Below are positions 50,630-57,905 of a stretch of 64,000 nucleotides of DNA, piece after piece; position 1 is the stretch's first letter, and every line of letters starts with the position of its first letter. Where the stretch lies: the NCBI RefSeq assembly GCF_028751195.1, contig NZ_CP066784.1, forward strand, positions 2,852,001-2,916,000, read 5' to 3'. Origin of the DNA: Alicyclobacillus sp. ALC3 (GTDB taxonomy: Bacteria > Bacillota > Bacilli > Alicyclobacillales > Alicyclobacillaceae). A program made the position numbers and the translations under genes. The notes under the pieces were generated by a model, which was not told the origin of the DNA, made no database searches, and saw only the letters and a program-made list of their open reading frames with translations.

Positions 50630-51370
50630 TCAGTCTCTCCTCCCAATGCGCAACAGTGGGACTGCGATGAAGATTGCGATGACAGCCAACACGATGCCGA
50701 CAGCAAAAGGTGGAGACACACTTTGAGCGTATTGGAAATGGCGCCAAGGAGTCGATACCGGGATCATGAGGATAGCGGCAATGAACCCGACGATTAGGGA
50801 AAAGATATTCAGCGCAACTCGTCCGTTTCGTCCTGATACGTGGTAGCCGGGGCGCTTCGTTAAATCATGTGCCACCAGGCGGGGGACTTTGCGAAAATGG
50901 GCAAACACATGAACGGCGACAAGCGGGATCCATAGCGCGACACTAGCGGCGTGGATGTCAAAGAAAAGCCCCATCCGGCTTGGACCTAAGATCGCCAAGG
51001 CAAAGCCGCTGGCAAATACAATCAGGGTCAGAAGCACCATAAACGGAGCGACAAGACGAAGCAACCAATGCGGCGGTCCTTTCTCGACAAACACTGGCGA
51101 ACCGGTGTAGTAGCGAGCAAAGCGGTACCCAGTACTCAACATCTTCACGGTGAGTGGGCCGGCTAAAACGATGCCGAGGAAGATGTGCACGGAGAGTAAA
51201 GTGTGTAATTTGGCGGTGACGACGAGTTCGACCAAGAGCAACACAAACAGTGCCAGACCAGCCATAGCAGTTAGCCGTTCGTTGCGCAAAATGGGCAAGT
51301 GTTTACGGCTGCGCGTCGCCCGACGACGTGTATACCTTTGTTCGAAATCGATCAATCCACTTCGCTCCAC
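50630..51370 (-). CDS. Predicted cytochrome-b-like four-to-six-helix membrane protein
   Basis: A 246-residue membrane protein. Membrane helices carry His residues in pairs: LHTLLSVHIFLGIVLAGPL (second helix), FDIHAASVALWIPLVAVHVF then AHFRKVPRL (fourth), and GFIAAILMIPVST near the end. This resembles DUF4405 or b561-like cytochrome domains that bind heme and pass electrons across the membrane, but the family is not certain. The start codon is GTG 51370 with AGAAAGAGTG upstream, a weak site. It is isolated; the preceding plus-strand region carries a strong orphan terminator. Function is unknown. Confidence 0.65.
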   Translation of the reverse strand: MERSGLIDFEQRYTRRRATRSRKHLPILRNERLTAMAGLALFVLLLVELVVTAKLHTLLSVHIFLGIVLAGPLTVKMLSTGYRFARYYTGSPVFVEKGPPHWLLRLVAPFMVLLTLIVFASGFALAILGPSRMGLFFDIHAASVALWIPLVAVHVFAHFRKVPRLVAHDLTKRPGYHVSGRNGRVALNIFSLIVGFIAAILMIPVSTPWRHFQYAQSVSPPFAVGIVLAVIAIFIAVPLLRIGRRD

Positions 51371-51593
51371 TCTTTCTATCTATGTTGGTGTGTTGTCGTA
51401 TGGAGAATACCACGCCTAAGTCCAAGAAAAATTGAAAGGTCGTTGAGAAGTTGTGGTGATCCCTTTAAGGTTCGCCGTATAGCAGTTCATGGGCGTGCAG
51501 AAAATATCCGCCGGACATGCGAGGGAGGGCGTTTGTGGCACAGCTATTTGTTGGCGCATCGATTGTTTGTTTTGTACGTCATTCGCACAATCA

Positions 51594-51633
51594 GGCGCCG
51601 CGAGGCTCACTGAACCGTCGCGGCGCCTTTTTT
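51594..51633 (+). terminator. Strong terminator on the plus strand with no plus-strand gene upstream
   Basis: GGCGCCGCGA (51594-51603) pairs perfectly with TCGCGGCGCC (51618-51627) and is followed on the plus strand by TTTTTTG. On the minus strand the stem is followed by TGATTGTG, a poor T-run, so it works best for plus-strand transcripts, yet neither neighbouring gene is on that strand. It may mark the end of a small RNA transcribed from about 51.4-51.6 kb. Confidence 0.6.
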
Positions 51634-51634
51634 G

Positions 51635-52606
51635 TTAGTCAATCGGCTTCAGGTTTGCCACAATTTCCTCGCGTTGCGGCTCGAGGAACGGTGCCAGTAC
51701 GACTTTCTCGCCGAGCGTGTCGATGTCCTCGTCGACGCCAAAGCCAGGTTCGTCGGTCGCGATCTCGAACAGGATGCCGTTTGGCTCCCGGAAGTAGATG
51801 CTTCGAAACCAGAAGCGGTCAACTTCACCGCTGTTCGGGATTTTGTACGACCGCAGTCGTTGCAGCCAGTCGTTGTACTCGGCCATCGTCGTGCGGAACG
51901 CGACGTGATGCACACTGCCTGCGCCGGGCTGTGCCGGAGGCAAATCGGGTTGCTCAGCGACGTGCAATTCGGCGCCCGCCCCACCTTGGCCCATTTCGAA
52001 TACGTAGATGGTGTCTGAAAGGCGCTGCGGGTGCGGGTACTGGCGGACGAGCCGCATGTTCAGCACTTCCGTCAGGACGGCGGCCGTGTAGTCAAGTTTC
52101 GGGACGCTGAGTTGAATGGGGCCCTCTCCGCGAATCTGGAACTCGGCAGGGACGGAGCTCTTTTCCCACGCGTTGAGCGGTTCCTTCGGACCGCCGGGTT
52201 CGGCGGTGCCGCCATCGTCGATGAGGGCGAGGCGCTGACCTTCCGGATCGTCGAAGAAAATCGTTGCACGTCCGTCGATCACGGCCGTCTCCGTATGCAG
52301 GACGCCTTGTTCGGTCAGCCATTTGTCCCACCACGCTAGCGCCTGTGCACCGTGAACGCGCAGGTAGGTGCGGGTGATGCTGTGGGTGCCGCGGCGCTCA
52401 CTTGGCACGTTCCAGTCAAAGAATGTGAGGTCGTTGCCTGGCGCCCCACGTCGGTCGCCGCTGTAGAACAGGTGATACGCGCTGACGTCGTCCTGGTTTA
52501 CGCTGCGTTTGACGAGGCGCAGACCGAGGACTTTCGTGTAGAATTGGTAATTATCGCGAATGCGTGCCGATACTGCCGTTAAGTGGTGGATCCCGATGAG
52601 GTCCAT
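51635..52606 (-). CDS. Ring-cleaving dioxygenase / glyoxalase-family protein (MhqO/MhqA-like)
   Basis: A 323-residue cytoplasmic protein made of two vicinal-oxygen-chelate halves (about residues 3-145 and 155-290). Family blocks: GIHHLTAVSARIRDNYQFYT, VLGLRLVKRSVNQDDVSAYH, GTHSITRTYLRV, GSVHHVAFRTTMAEYNDWL and FREPNGILFEIATDEPGFGV. This matches the Bacillus quinone-resistance proteins MhqO/MhqA, putative iron-dependent dioxygenases acting on quinones or hydroquinones. The ATG at 52606 has GGAGGGGTGTGGC upstream. It is divergent from an mhqD-like hydrolase with an inverted repeat between them, as expected for MhqR-type (MarR) control. No mhqR gene is in the window. Confidence 0.88.
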   Translation of the reverse strand: MDLIGIHHLTAVSARIRDNYQFYTKVLGLRLVKRSVNQDDVSAYHLFYSGDRRGAPGNDLTFFDWNVPSERRGTHSITRTYLRVHGAQALAWWDKWLTEQGVLHTETAVIDGRATIFFDDPEGQRLALIDDGGTAEPGGPKEPLNAWEKSSVPAEFQIRGEGPIQLSVPKLDYTAAVLTEVLNMRLVRQYPHPQRLSDTIYVFEMGQGGAGAELHVAEQPDLPPAQPGAGSVHHVAFRTTMAEYNDWLQRLRSYKIPNSGEVDRFWFRSIYFREPNGILFEIATDEPGFGVDEDIDTLGEKVVLAPFLEPQREEIVANLKPID

Positions 52607-52623
52607 GCCACACCCCTCCTGAC

Positions 52624-52672
52624 GTGTATGAAGCTTAGCTTACCCTAGCTGTTTGAAGACTTGTTCATACAC
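52624..52672. promoter_or_regulatory. Inverted repeat between the mhqO- and mhqD-like genes (candidate operator)
   Basis: GTGTATGAA (52624-52632) and TTCATACAC (52664-52672) are perfect 9-bp inverted copies. The right copy falls inside the spacer of the mhqD promoter, as expected for a repressor site. MarR-family binding is plausible; the regulator is not visible. Confidence 0.5.
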
Positions 52673-52682
52673 ATACTATAAC
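52653..52682 (+). promoter_or_regulatory. Promoter for the mhqD-like gene
   Basis: TTGAAG (52653-52658), an 18-bp spacer and TATAAC (52677-52682), about 40 bp upstream of the ATG. The candidate operator half-site lies within the spacer. Confidence 0.55.
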
Positions 52683-52722
52683 ACAGTTAGTGAAAAAAAG
52701 TAAGTATGATGGAGGTTGACTG

Positions 52723-53349
52723 ATGGAGACTATGGATCTCGGCTTCGTACATAGGCTGGTGCAAGCGCCTGGACAAAGTCGGCGGACGTTGGTCCTGCTA
52801 CACGGGACGGGCGGAGACGAGTCGGATTTGCTGCCGCTTGGCCGCGCGCTTGATTCAGACGCCACCTTGCTTGGCATCCGCGGCAAAGTGATGGAAGGGC
52901 CGATGCCGCGCTTCTTTCGCCGGCTGGAGGAAGGTGTGTTCGACGAGGAGGACCTCGTCTTTCGGACGCACGAGTTGGCTGATTTTCTGCGCAAAGCTGT
53001 TGCGGCGTACGACCTGGATGCCTTGGAGCTAGTCGCGGTCGGCTACTCGAACGGTGCGAACATCGCAGCGAGTCTGTTGTTGCTCGAGCCGAACGTGCTT
53101 GCACACGCGGTGCTGCTGCGGTCGATGGTGCCGGTCGTGCCCGCTCAACTACCAAATCTGGCAGGGCGTAAGGTGTTCATGGCGTCCGGGTTGCACGACC
53201 CGATTCTGCCTGCCGACAACGCGCAGCGTCTGGCAGATATGCTGAAGCAGGCGGGGGCAGAGGTGGACCTGCAGTGGAGCAACGCTGGCCACGGACTGCT
53301 GCAGCACGAGGTGGAGCAGGCTCGGTCATTTGTGGCGAGCCTCGGTTGA
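52723..53349 (+). CDS. Alpha/beta hydrolase, MhqD-like carboxylesterase
   Basis: A 208-residue cytoplasmic hydrolase of the phospholipase/carboxylesterase group. LVLLHGTGGDESDLLPLGRA, the nucleophile Ser in VAVGYSNGANIAASLLLLEP (GYSNG), the Asp in SGLHDPILPADNAQRLADML and the His in SNAGHGLLQHEVEQ give a complete triad. The GxSxG variant GYSNG and overall length match MhqD, which with MhqO protects Bacillus from quinones. ATG 52723 has GGAGG seven bases upstream. It is divergent from the dioxygenase gene. Substrate is presumably an aromatic ester or quinone adduct (inference). Confidence 0.88.
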   Translation: METMDLGFVHRLVQAPGQSRRTLVLLHGTGGDESDLLPLGRALDSDATLLGIRGKVMEGPMPRFFRRLEEGVFDEEDLVFRTHELADFLRKAVAAYDLDALELVAVGYSNGANIAASLLLLEPNVLAHAVLLRSMVPVVPAQLPNLAGRKVFMASGLHDPILPADNAQRLADMLKQAGAEVDLQWSNAGHGLLQHEVEQARSFVASLG

Positions 53350-53474
53350 ACGAATTCGCAACGGCCATTGTCCTTTATAGGTTGCTTCGGCTGAACAACC
53401 TGTCCAAGGTTTAAGCGGCCGAGCAACCGCGGATTGTGGTAGCATGGGTTGTGTGAAGGGTGTGATCAAAGAGC

Positions 53475-54038
53475 GTGAGTGCAGCACAGAAGACCAAGGA
53501 AGTGCTTAGCTGGATTTGGCCGATCCTCATTGGTGTCTTGATCGCACTTGGTATCCGGGAGTGGGTTGCGGAACCTGTTCGTGTCCCCTCCGCCTCCATG
53601 TATCCGACCATCCCGGCGCTTGATGCGCAGAAGCAGTCGTATGTGTTGGTCAACAAGATTCCGGTCGAGTTCGGACACCTCTACCGCGGAGAAGTTGTTG
53701 TGTTTCACTGGCCAGACAACCCGAAGAAGCTGTTCGTGAAGCGCATCGTGGGGATGCCAAATGACACCATCACGGTGACCGAACATGCGGTCTATATCAA
53801 TGGAAAGAAACTCGTTGAGACCAACCCGGGGATTGCGAAGTCAAACGGACCGTACCTCGGGACGTGGCACGTGCCAGCGGGGCACTACTTTATGTTGGGC
53901 GACAATCGGCCGATTTCAGACGACAGCCGTCTGTGGGTACATAAGTACGTGGCGCGCAGCGCTATTGTCGGTGAAGCGGAGTTCGTGTTGCTGCCGATTA
54001 ACAAGATGACGTTCATCAATCAGTCCTTGCAAGGGTGA
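53475..54038 (+). CDS. lepB: Signal peptidase I
   Basis: A 187-residue membrane protease that removes signal peptides from exported proteins. One N-terminal membrane helix (LSWIWPILIGVLIALGIREW) is followed by the catalytic Ser41 in PVRVPSASMYPTIP and the general base Lys89 in KLFVKRIVGMPNDTI; HVPAGHYFMLGDNRPISDDS and SAIVGEAEFVL complete the family boxes. Its size is the usual Gram-positive type. The GTG at 53475 is the first in-frame start; AAGGGTGTG lies 12 or more bases upstream. It overlaps or abuts the TPP-enzyme gene, suggesting shared transcription without obvious functional link. Confidence 0.93.
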   Translation: MSAAQKTKEVLSWIWPILIGVLIALGIREWVAEPVRVPSASMYPTIPALDAQKQSYVLVNKIPVEFGHLYRGEVVVFHWPDNPKKLFVKRIVGMPNDTITVTEHAVYINGKKLVETNPGIAKSNGPYLGTWHVPAGHYFMLGDNRPISDDSRLWVHKYVARSAIVGEAEFVLLPINKMTFINQSLQG

Positions 54039-54040
54039 CG

Positions 54041-55837
54041 ATGCGGATGCGAACGGGTGGCGTAGTGGTGCGGGAGTGGCTGGAGTCGAGCGGGATCGGC
54101 CACTTCTTCCACGTTCCGGGTGAGACGTTTTTGCCGATTCTCGACGCGCTTGTGGATTCGTCGGTGACACTGGTCACGTGTCGCCACGAGTCTGGCGCCT
54201 CGTTTGCCGCGACGGCCTATGCGCGCCACGGCCGTCAGCTTGGTGAGCGTCGGCCTGGTGTCTGCATGGGCACTCGCGGCCCTGGCGCGAGCAACCTCAC
54301 GATTGGCTTACATACGGCGATGTATGAAGCGCTGCCGCTCGTAGTGCTGCTCGGCCAGGTGCCGACGACAGTTCTCGACAGCGGCGCTTTTCAGGAAGTC
54401 GACATGAAGTTTCTCTACGCGCCGGTCTCGAAGCAGGTGCTCTACGTGGCGGAGGCGGAATCGCTGCCAGGTGTGCTTCGGCAAGCAGAACTGACAGCAC
54501 TCACCGATCGGCCGGGACCGGTCGTCGTGGTCTTGCCGCAAAACCTGCTCAGTCACGCGGTCGCTGCGCCTATGCCGCCGCGCGCCACGTTCGTGACGCC
54601 GGGCCATGTGTCGGCTGCTGACATAGCCCCTGTGATGGATGCACTTGTGTCCGCAGAGCGGCCGCTGGTTCTGTCCGCGGTTGACTGGAGCGATTCGGAG
54701 CAACACGTGTTGGCAGACGCTGTGTCACGGCTCGGCCTGCCGGTGATGAACGCCTGGCGCTACTACGCATCGTTTCCGAACCAACACGACAACTTCTGCG
54801 GCAATCTCGGGCTCGGCGCTCCGTCGGCGGTGGATGCCGCGCTGCGTGCGGCGGACGTCATTGTCGGGCTCGGCCCTGTCTTGGAGGACGTCAACTTGGG
54901 CGGCGGCGCTAAGCTGCACTCCGACGCGCACCTGACGGTGGTCTGCCCCTACACGGACGCGGCCGGTACGCGCCGCACAGGCAGTGCGGCCGTGCGCTTT
55001 GTCACGGTGCACCCGGCAGCATTTGTTGCGGGACTTGGGGGTTGGGTTGGGGCGAACCCGGTGGCCGCGCAGATGCTGCGCGACCGCTTCGCTGGGTACA
55101 CGGCCTCGCTACATGAGGGGACTATGAGCGAGGGCGCGGGGGCTGGTGCGGTGGCTGGTGCGGGGGCTGGGAATGACGTGGCGGTCGGGAAGGCTGGCGG
55201 GCTTGGAGCGGTGGCGATGGATTTCGACGGCTCCGACGCGGGGGCTTCTCGGATTGGTTCTGATGGCCATGGCGAGAGTGAGGACGCCCATCATGGCGTC
55301 GAAATGGACGAGCTGTTCCGAAGGCTAGAGGTCGTGATCCCGAAACACGCCGTCGTCTCTAGCGACGCTGGCAACTTTGCGCAGTGGCTGCTGCGACACC
55401 TCCGCTTTGGTGAGCGCAAGTTTGTCGGCCCGGTCAACGGGGCGATGGGCTACGGGTTACCGGGGGCCATCGGCGTGAAGCTGGCTGACCCGTCACGCCC
55501 GGTCTGGTGTATCTCCGGGGACGGCGGATTTCTGATGACGGCCGCTGAGTTGAATACGGCGGTGCGACTGGGCTTGGATCTCGTCTGCGTCGTGGTCAAC
55601 AACGGCGTCTACGGCACGATTCGCGCGCACCAGGAACGACAGTTCCCAGGGCGACCAGCGGGCACTGAACTCGGCGATGTCGACTACGCGGCAGTCGCCC
55701 GCGGCATGGGTTGGCAAGCCTGGACTGTATCGACTGCGGATGAGCTGGCGGCCGCGCTGAGAGTGGTCGCGGAAACGCCGGGGTGCCGGTTGATCGACGC
55801 GCGAGTGCGGCGCGACGTGCTCGCGGTCGGGCAGTAA
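54041..55837 (+). CDS. TPP-dependent enzyme (acetolactate-synthase-like)
   Basis: A 598-residue thiamine diphosphate enzyme. The N-terminal Pyr domain has the activating Glu in HVPGETFLPILDAL and RHESGASFAATAYARHGR with GTRGPGASNLTIGLHTAMYE. The central domain includes GVPTTVLDSGA-like and RPLVLSAVDWSD, and the C-terminal PP domain has NGAMGYGLPGAIGVKLADPS and the TPP motif GDGGFLMTAAELNTAVRLGL with VVNNGVYG. It is of the acetolactate synthase/benzoylformate decarboxylase superfamily, but the reaction cannot be assigned. A Gly/Ala/Val-rich insert (GAGAVAGAGAGNDVAVGKA and on, about residues 365-425) lies between the domains and is repeat-like. ATG 54041 follows GCAAGGG with six-base spacing; it starts two bases after the lepB stop. 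Confidence 0.88.
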   Translation: MRMRTGGVVVREWLESSGIGHFFHVPGETFLPILDALVDSSVTLVTCRHESGASFAATAYARHGRQLGERRPGVCMGTRGPGASNLTIGLHTAMYEALPLVVLLGQVPTTVLDSGAFQEVDMKFLYAPVSKQVLYVAEAESLPGVLRQAELTALTDRPGPVVVVLPQNLLSHAVAAPMPPRATFVTPGHVSAADIAPVMDALVSAERPLVLSAVDWSDSEQHVLADAVSRLGLPVMNAWRYYASFPNQHDNFCGNLGLGAPSAVDAALRAADVIVGLGPVLEDVNLGGGAKLHSDAHLTVVCPYTDAAGTRRTGSAAVRFVTVHPAAFVAGLGGWVGANPVAAQMLRDRFAGYTASLHEGTMSEGAGAGAVAGAGAGNDVAVGKAGGLGAVAMDFDGSDAGASRIGSDGHGESEDAHHGVEMDELFRRLEVVIPKHAVVSSDAGNFAQWLLRHLRFGERKFVGPVNGAMGYGLPGAIGVKLADPSRPVWCISGDGGFLMTAAELNTAVRLGLDLVCVVVNNGVYGTIRAHQERQFPGRPAGTELGDVDYAAVARGMGWQAWTVSTADELAAALRVVAETPGCRLIDARVRRDVLAVGQ

Positions 55838-55899
55838 GTAGGGGGGCCACGGGAGGTTTCGCGGGAGGCGCCATTCCGCCCACCTGGGCTATCAGGTAA

Positions 55900-55941
55900 A
55901 AATGTCGCTAATGCACGGATAAACCGCGATTAGCGACATTT
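55900..55941. terminator. AAAATGTCGCT-family hairpin, copy 6 (bidirectional terminator)
   Basis: Perfect 13-bp stem AAATGTCGCTAAT (55900-55912) and ATTAGCGACATTT (55929-55941) flanked by A and T residues. It lies between convergent genes, the TPP enzyme and the flavoprotein. Confidence 0.8.
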
Positions 55942-56006
55942 CTTCATCTCAGAGGTCAAGGCGCTACCTCCGGCCTCGTATTCAGGTGGCCGAAGTCGCG
56001 CGCAGC

Positions 56007-56576
56007 TTACTCAGGCTGCTTGAGGACGTCGTGATCGACATACCGTGATCCGGCCAATTCACTCAACAGGTTAATCGCCACGCGTGCACCATCTCCGGCG
56101 GTGACGATGGTGTGAACGCTGACGCCTGCGACAGTGCCCGCAGCCCACACGCCCGGCACATTCGTGCGGCCCTCGGCGTCGACGTCGATGATCGTCTTCA
56201 CACGCGGCTCCGTGCCGTCTTTCGTCTTGACGCCGAGGTTGTCGGCGAGGTCGGTCCAGAACCCTGTCGCGACAATCACGTTCGCCGCCTCGTACTCGCC
56301 GGACTCTGTCACGATTTTAAAGCCGTCACCGGACTTGCTCACGCTGGTGACCTTGGCTTCCACAGACTCTGTGCCAAACTGCTGAGCCTGCTGCTTGCCC
56401 GTCGCAACCAAGTTTGGCCCATCAACATCGACCACACCGTAGTGGTTGCGCACCCAGGCGCGCTTGGTCACACCCAAATCGCCGTCAAACATGACGGTTT
56501 TCTTGCCTGCTTTTGCCGTGAAGATCGCGGCACTTGCTCCTGCCGGACCGGATCCGATTACTGCTACGTCGTACAT
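56007..56576 (-). CDS. Short FAD-dependent oxidoreductase, thioredoxin-reductase-like
   Basis: A 189-residue flavoprotein. The N-terminal FAD motif is VAVIGSGPAGASAAIFTAKA. The middle has VDGPNLVATGKQQAQQFGTE and the end is VDAEGRTNVPGVWAAGTVAG with GDGARVAINLLSEL, all as in thioredoxin reductases. The NADPH-binding domain and the CxxC redox motif of true thioredoxin reductases are missing, so it is not a TrxR. Similar single-domain proteins occur in Bacillota and their partner is unknown. ATG 56576 follows GGAGGAGGG; longer frames reach 56615 and are less likely. It is convergent with the TPP-enzyme gene. Confidence 0.85.
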   Translation of the reverse strand: MYDVAVIGSGPAGASAAIFTAKAGKKTVMFDGDLGVTKRAWVRNHYGVVDVDGPNLVATGKQQAQQFGTESVEAKVTSVSKSGDGFKIVTESGEYEAANVIVATGFWTDLADNLGVKTKDGTEPRVKTIIDVDAEGRTNVPGVWAAGTVAGVSVHTIVTAGDGARVAINLLSELAGSRYVDHDVLKQPE

Positions 56577-56678
56577 GTGCACCCTCCTCCACTCTTGCGT
56601 GATCGCACTCCCCATTGTACCAATTTACTGGTGTGATGCGAAAGCTTCCGGCAGGGCGGCGGTGACGGGGCTGGGGCT

Positions 56679-56761
56679 AGCAGGGCGCGTAGCAGGGCGG
56701 GTAGCAGGGCGGGTAGCAGGGCGGGTAGCAGGGCGGGTAGCAGGGCGGGTAGCAGGGCGGC
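56679..56761 (+). repeat. 12-bp tandem repeat (AGCAGGGCGGGT)
   Basis: About seven units, some with CGCGT instead of CGGGT, in the intergenic region between divergent genes. The unit is a multiple of three but no gene runs through it; a minus-strand open frame seen here (repeated LLPA) lacks support. Confidence 0.85.
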
Positions 56762-56912
56762 GATGCGGACAGCGACCGGGATCAAATAATTCATGGGCGG
56801 ATAACGGAAGGGATTACGATTCTCCGGAGAGTCATGGATGGGGAGCGCGATTGAGATTGCATTTGGAAGGACGGCACAACCAGCCTGCAGCCTAGTAGTG
56901 GGACGGTGTGAC

Positions 56913-57572
56913 ATGGACTTCGACGAAGCATATTCGGCGTTGCTGGAGGATACTGCGAGGGAGCGAGTCGGATTCTCAGCAGACCGGGTTGCCAATGGCC
57001 TCGGCCATGCGGAACGGTTGTTCCTGCAGACCGTTTGGTGGCCGGCCTTTGGCCAGTTTGACAACTTGTACCCAGAATACGAAGTGCACGACTTTGCGGA
57101 CCGAGGTCGCTATATCGACTTTGCATACATCAGGCCGCACTATCGGATCGCGGTCGAGATCGACGGCAAAGGCACCCACTGGCAGAACATCACGTTGGAG
57201 CAGTTTAACGATCACGCTCGCCGCCAAAATGACCTGCTGATCGATGGGCGGCACGTCTTGCGCTTCACATACGACCAATTGACACGGTTGCCGAAATCGT
57301 GCCAGCAAACGGTTGTCCAGTTGATTGGCCGCCTCTCGGGAGACGTCCGTCAGGACTGGTTAGGGATCCCGGCGCTTAACCAAGGCACACTGGACCTCGC
57401 GGCCCATCTTGACCGCCCCATCCGAGCCAAAGACGTTGCAATTCGCTTCGGTGTCACGTCGCGAACCGCCACCCGGCATCTCCGGGAGTTGGCTGAATCT
57501 GGGTGGCTGGGTCCTGAGACGCGAGGGCGGCGCGTTCACGGATATCGGTTGGCGCGAAGGCGGCGCAGGTAG
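56913..57572 (+). CDS. Nuclease-like (DUF559-type) protein with C-terminal HTH
   Basis: A 219-residue protein. The middle segment (about residues 55-115) shows FADRGRYIDFAYIRPHYRIA, VEIDGKGTHWQNITLEQFND, the HARRQNDLLIDGRHVLRFTY stretch and LTRLP. This resembles the PD-(D/E)XK-like DUF559/Vsr fold, where D-F-x(8-12)-E-x-D-G marks the metal site. The C-terminal part (about residues 150-215) reads like a winged helix (DVAIRFGVTSRTATRHLREL, AESGWLG). Such a DNA-binding nuclease could act on mobile DNA or be a decayed restriction-type enzyme; function is unknown. The start is uncertain; ATG 56913 follows GGGACGGTGTGAC, while another in-frame start lies at 56838. Confidence 0.7.
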   Translation: MDFDEAYSALLEDTARERVGFSADRVANGLGHAERLFLQTVWWPAFGQFDNLYPEYEVHDFADRGRYIDFAYIRPHYRIAVEIDGKGTHWQNITLEQFNDHARRQNDLLIDGRHVLRFTYDQLTRLPKSCQQTVVQLIGRLSGDVRQDWLGIPALNQGTLDLAAHLDRPIRAKDVAIRFGVTSRTATRHLRELAESGWLGPETRGRRVHGYRLARRRRR

Positions 57573-57905
57573 GGCCGCGCGGTAGCGACCGCGTGACTGC
57601 AAAAGCCTATCGGTAGCGACGCTGGCGTCGCAATCACTGTACTCCGTTCGCCCACCAATCTTGTCACTTTCTTCGGCTAGCTCTTCTTACAGTTTGTCTG
57701 AAGTCTACACGAGTCGCATGCCTTATGATTGCATGAGATGCGAACGTGGCCGATTGTAGCCTCGCCTACAAAACATACGTGGGGGCTTTTAATCGGGTGC
57801 GCCCAACTGACCCAGGCCAACGGCCCGCACCCGGCCAGTCGGTTGCACCCGACCTCACATTGCACCCGTTCGCTTGGTTCATCCATCTTAGGAGGTTGCT
57901 CATCG
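57573..57905. other. Intergenic region with palindrome
   Basis: About 330 bp upstream of ald2. It holds the palindrome GCGACGC-TG-GCGTCGC (57616-57631) and GCACCCG-type short repeats (about 57825-57870). I see no gene; the promoter of the beta-alanine operon must lie here but I cannot place it. Confidence 0.5.

Noticed and set aside
51517..52110. Plus-strand frame starting after GAGGGAGGG near 51535
   Set aside because: Although the ribosome binding site is good, the frame contains the strong terminator hairpin and then runs antisense through the mhqO-like gene.
56564..57064. Minus-strand frame with repeated LLPA between the flavoprotein and the nuclease-like gene
   Set aside because: The repeat arises from the 12-bp intergenic minisatellite; it overlaps the nuclease-like gene in the other direction and has no support.
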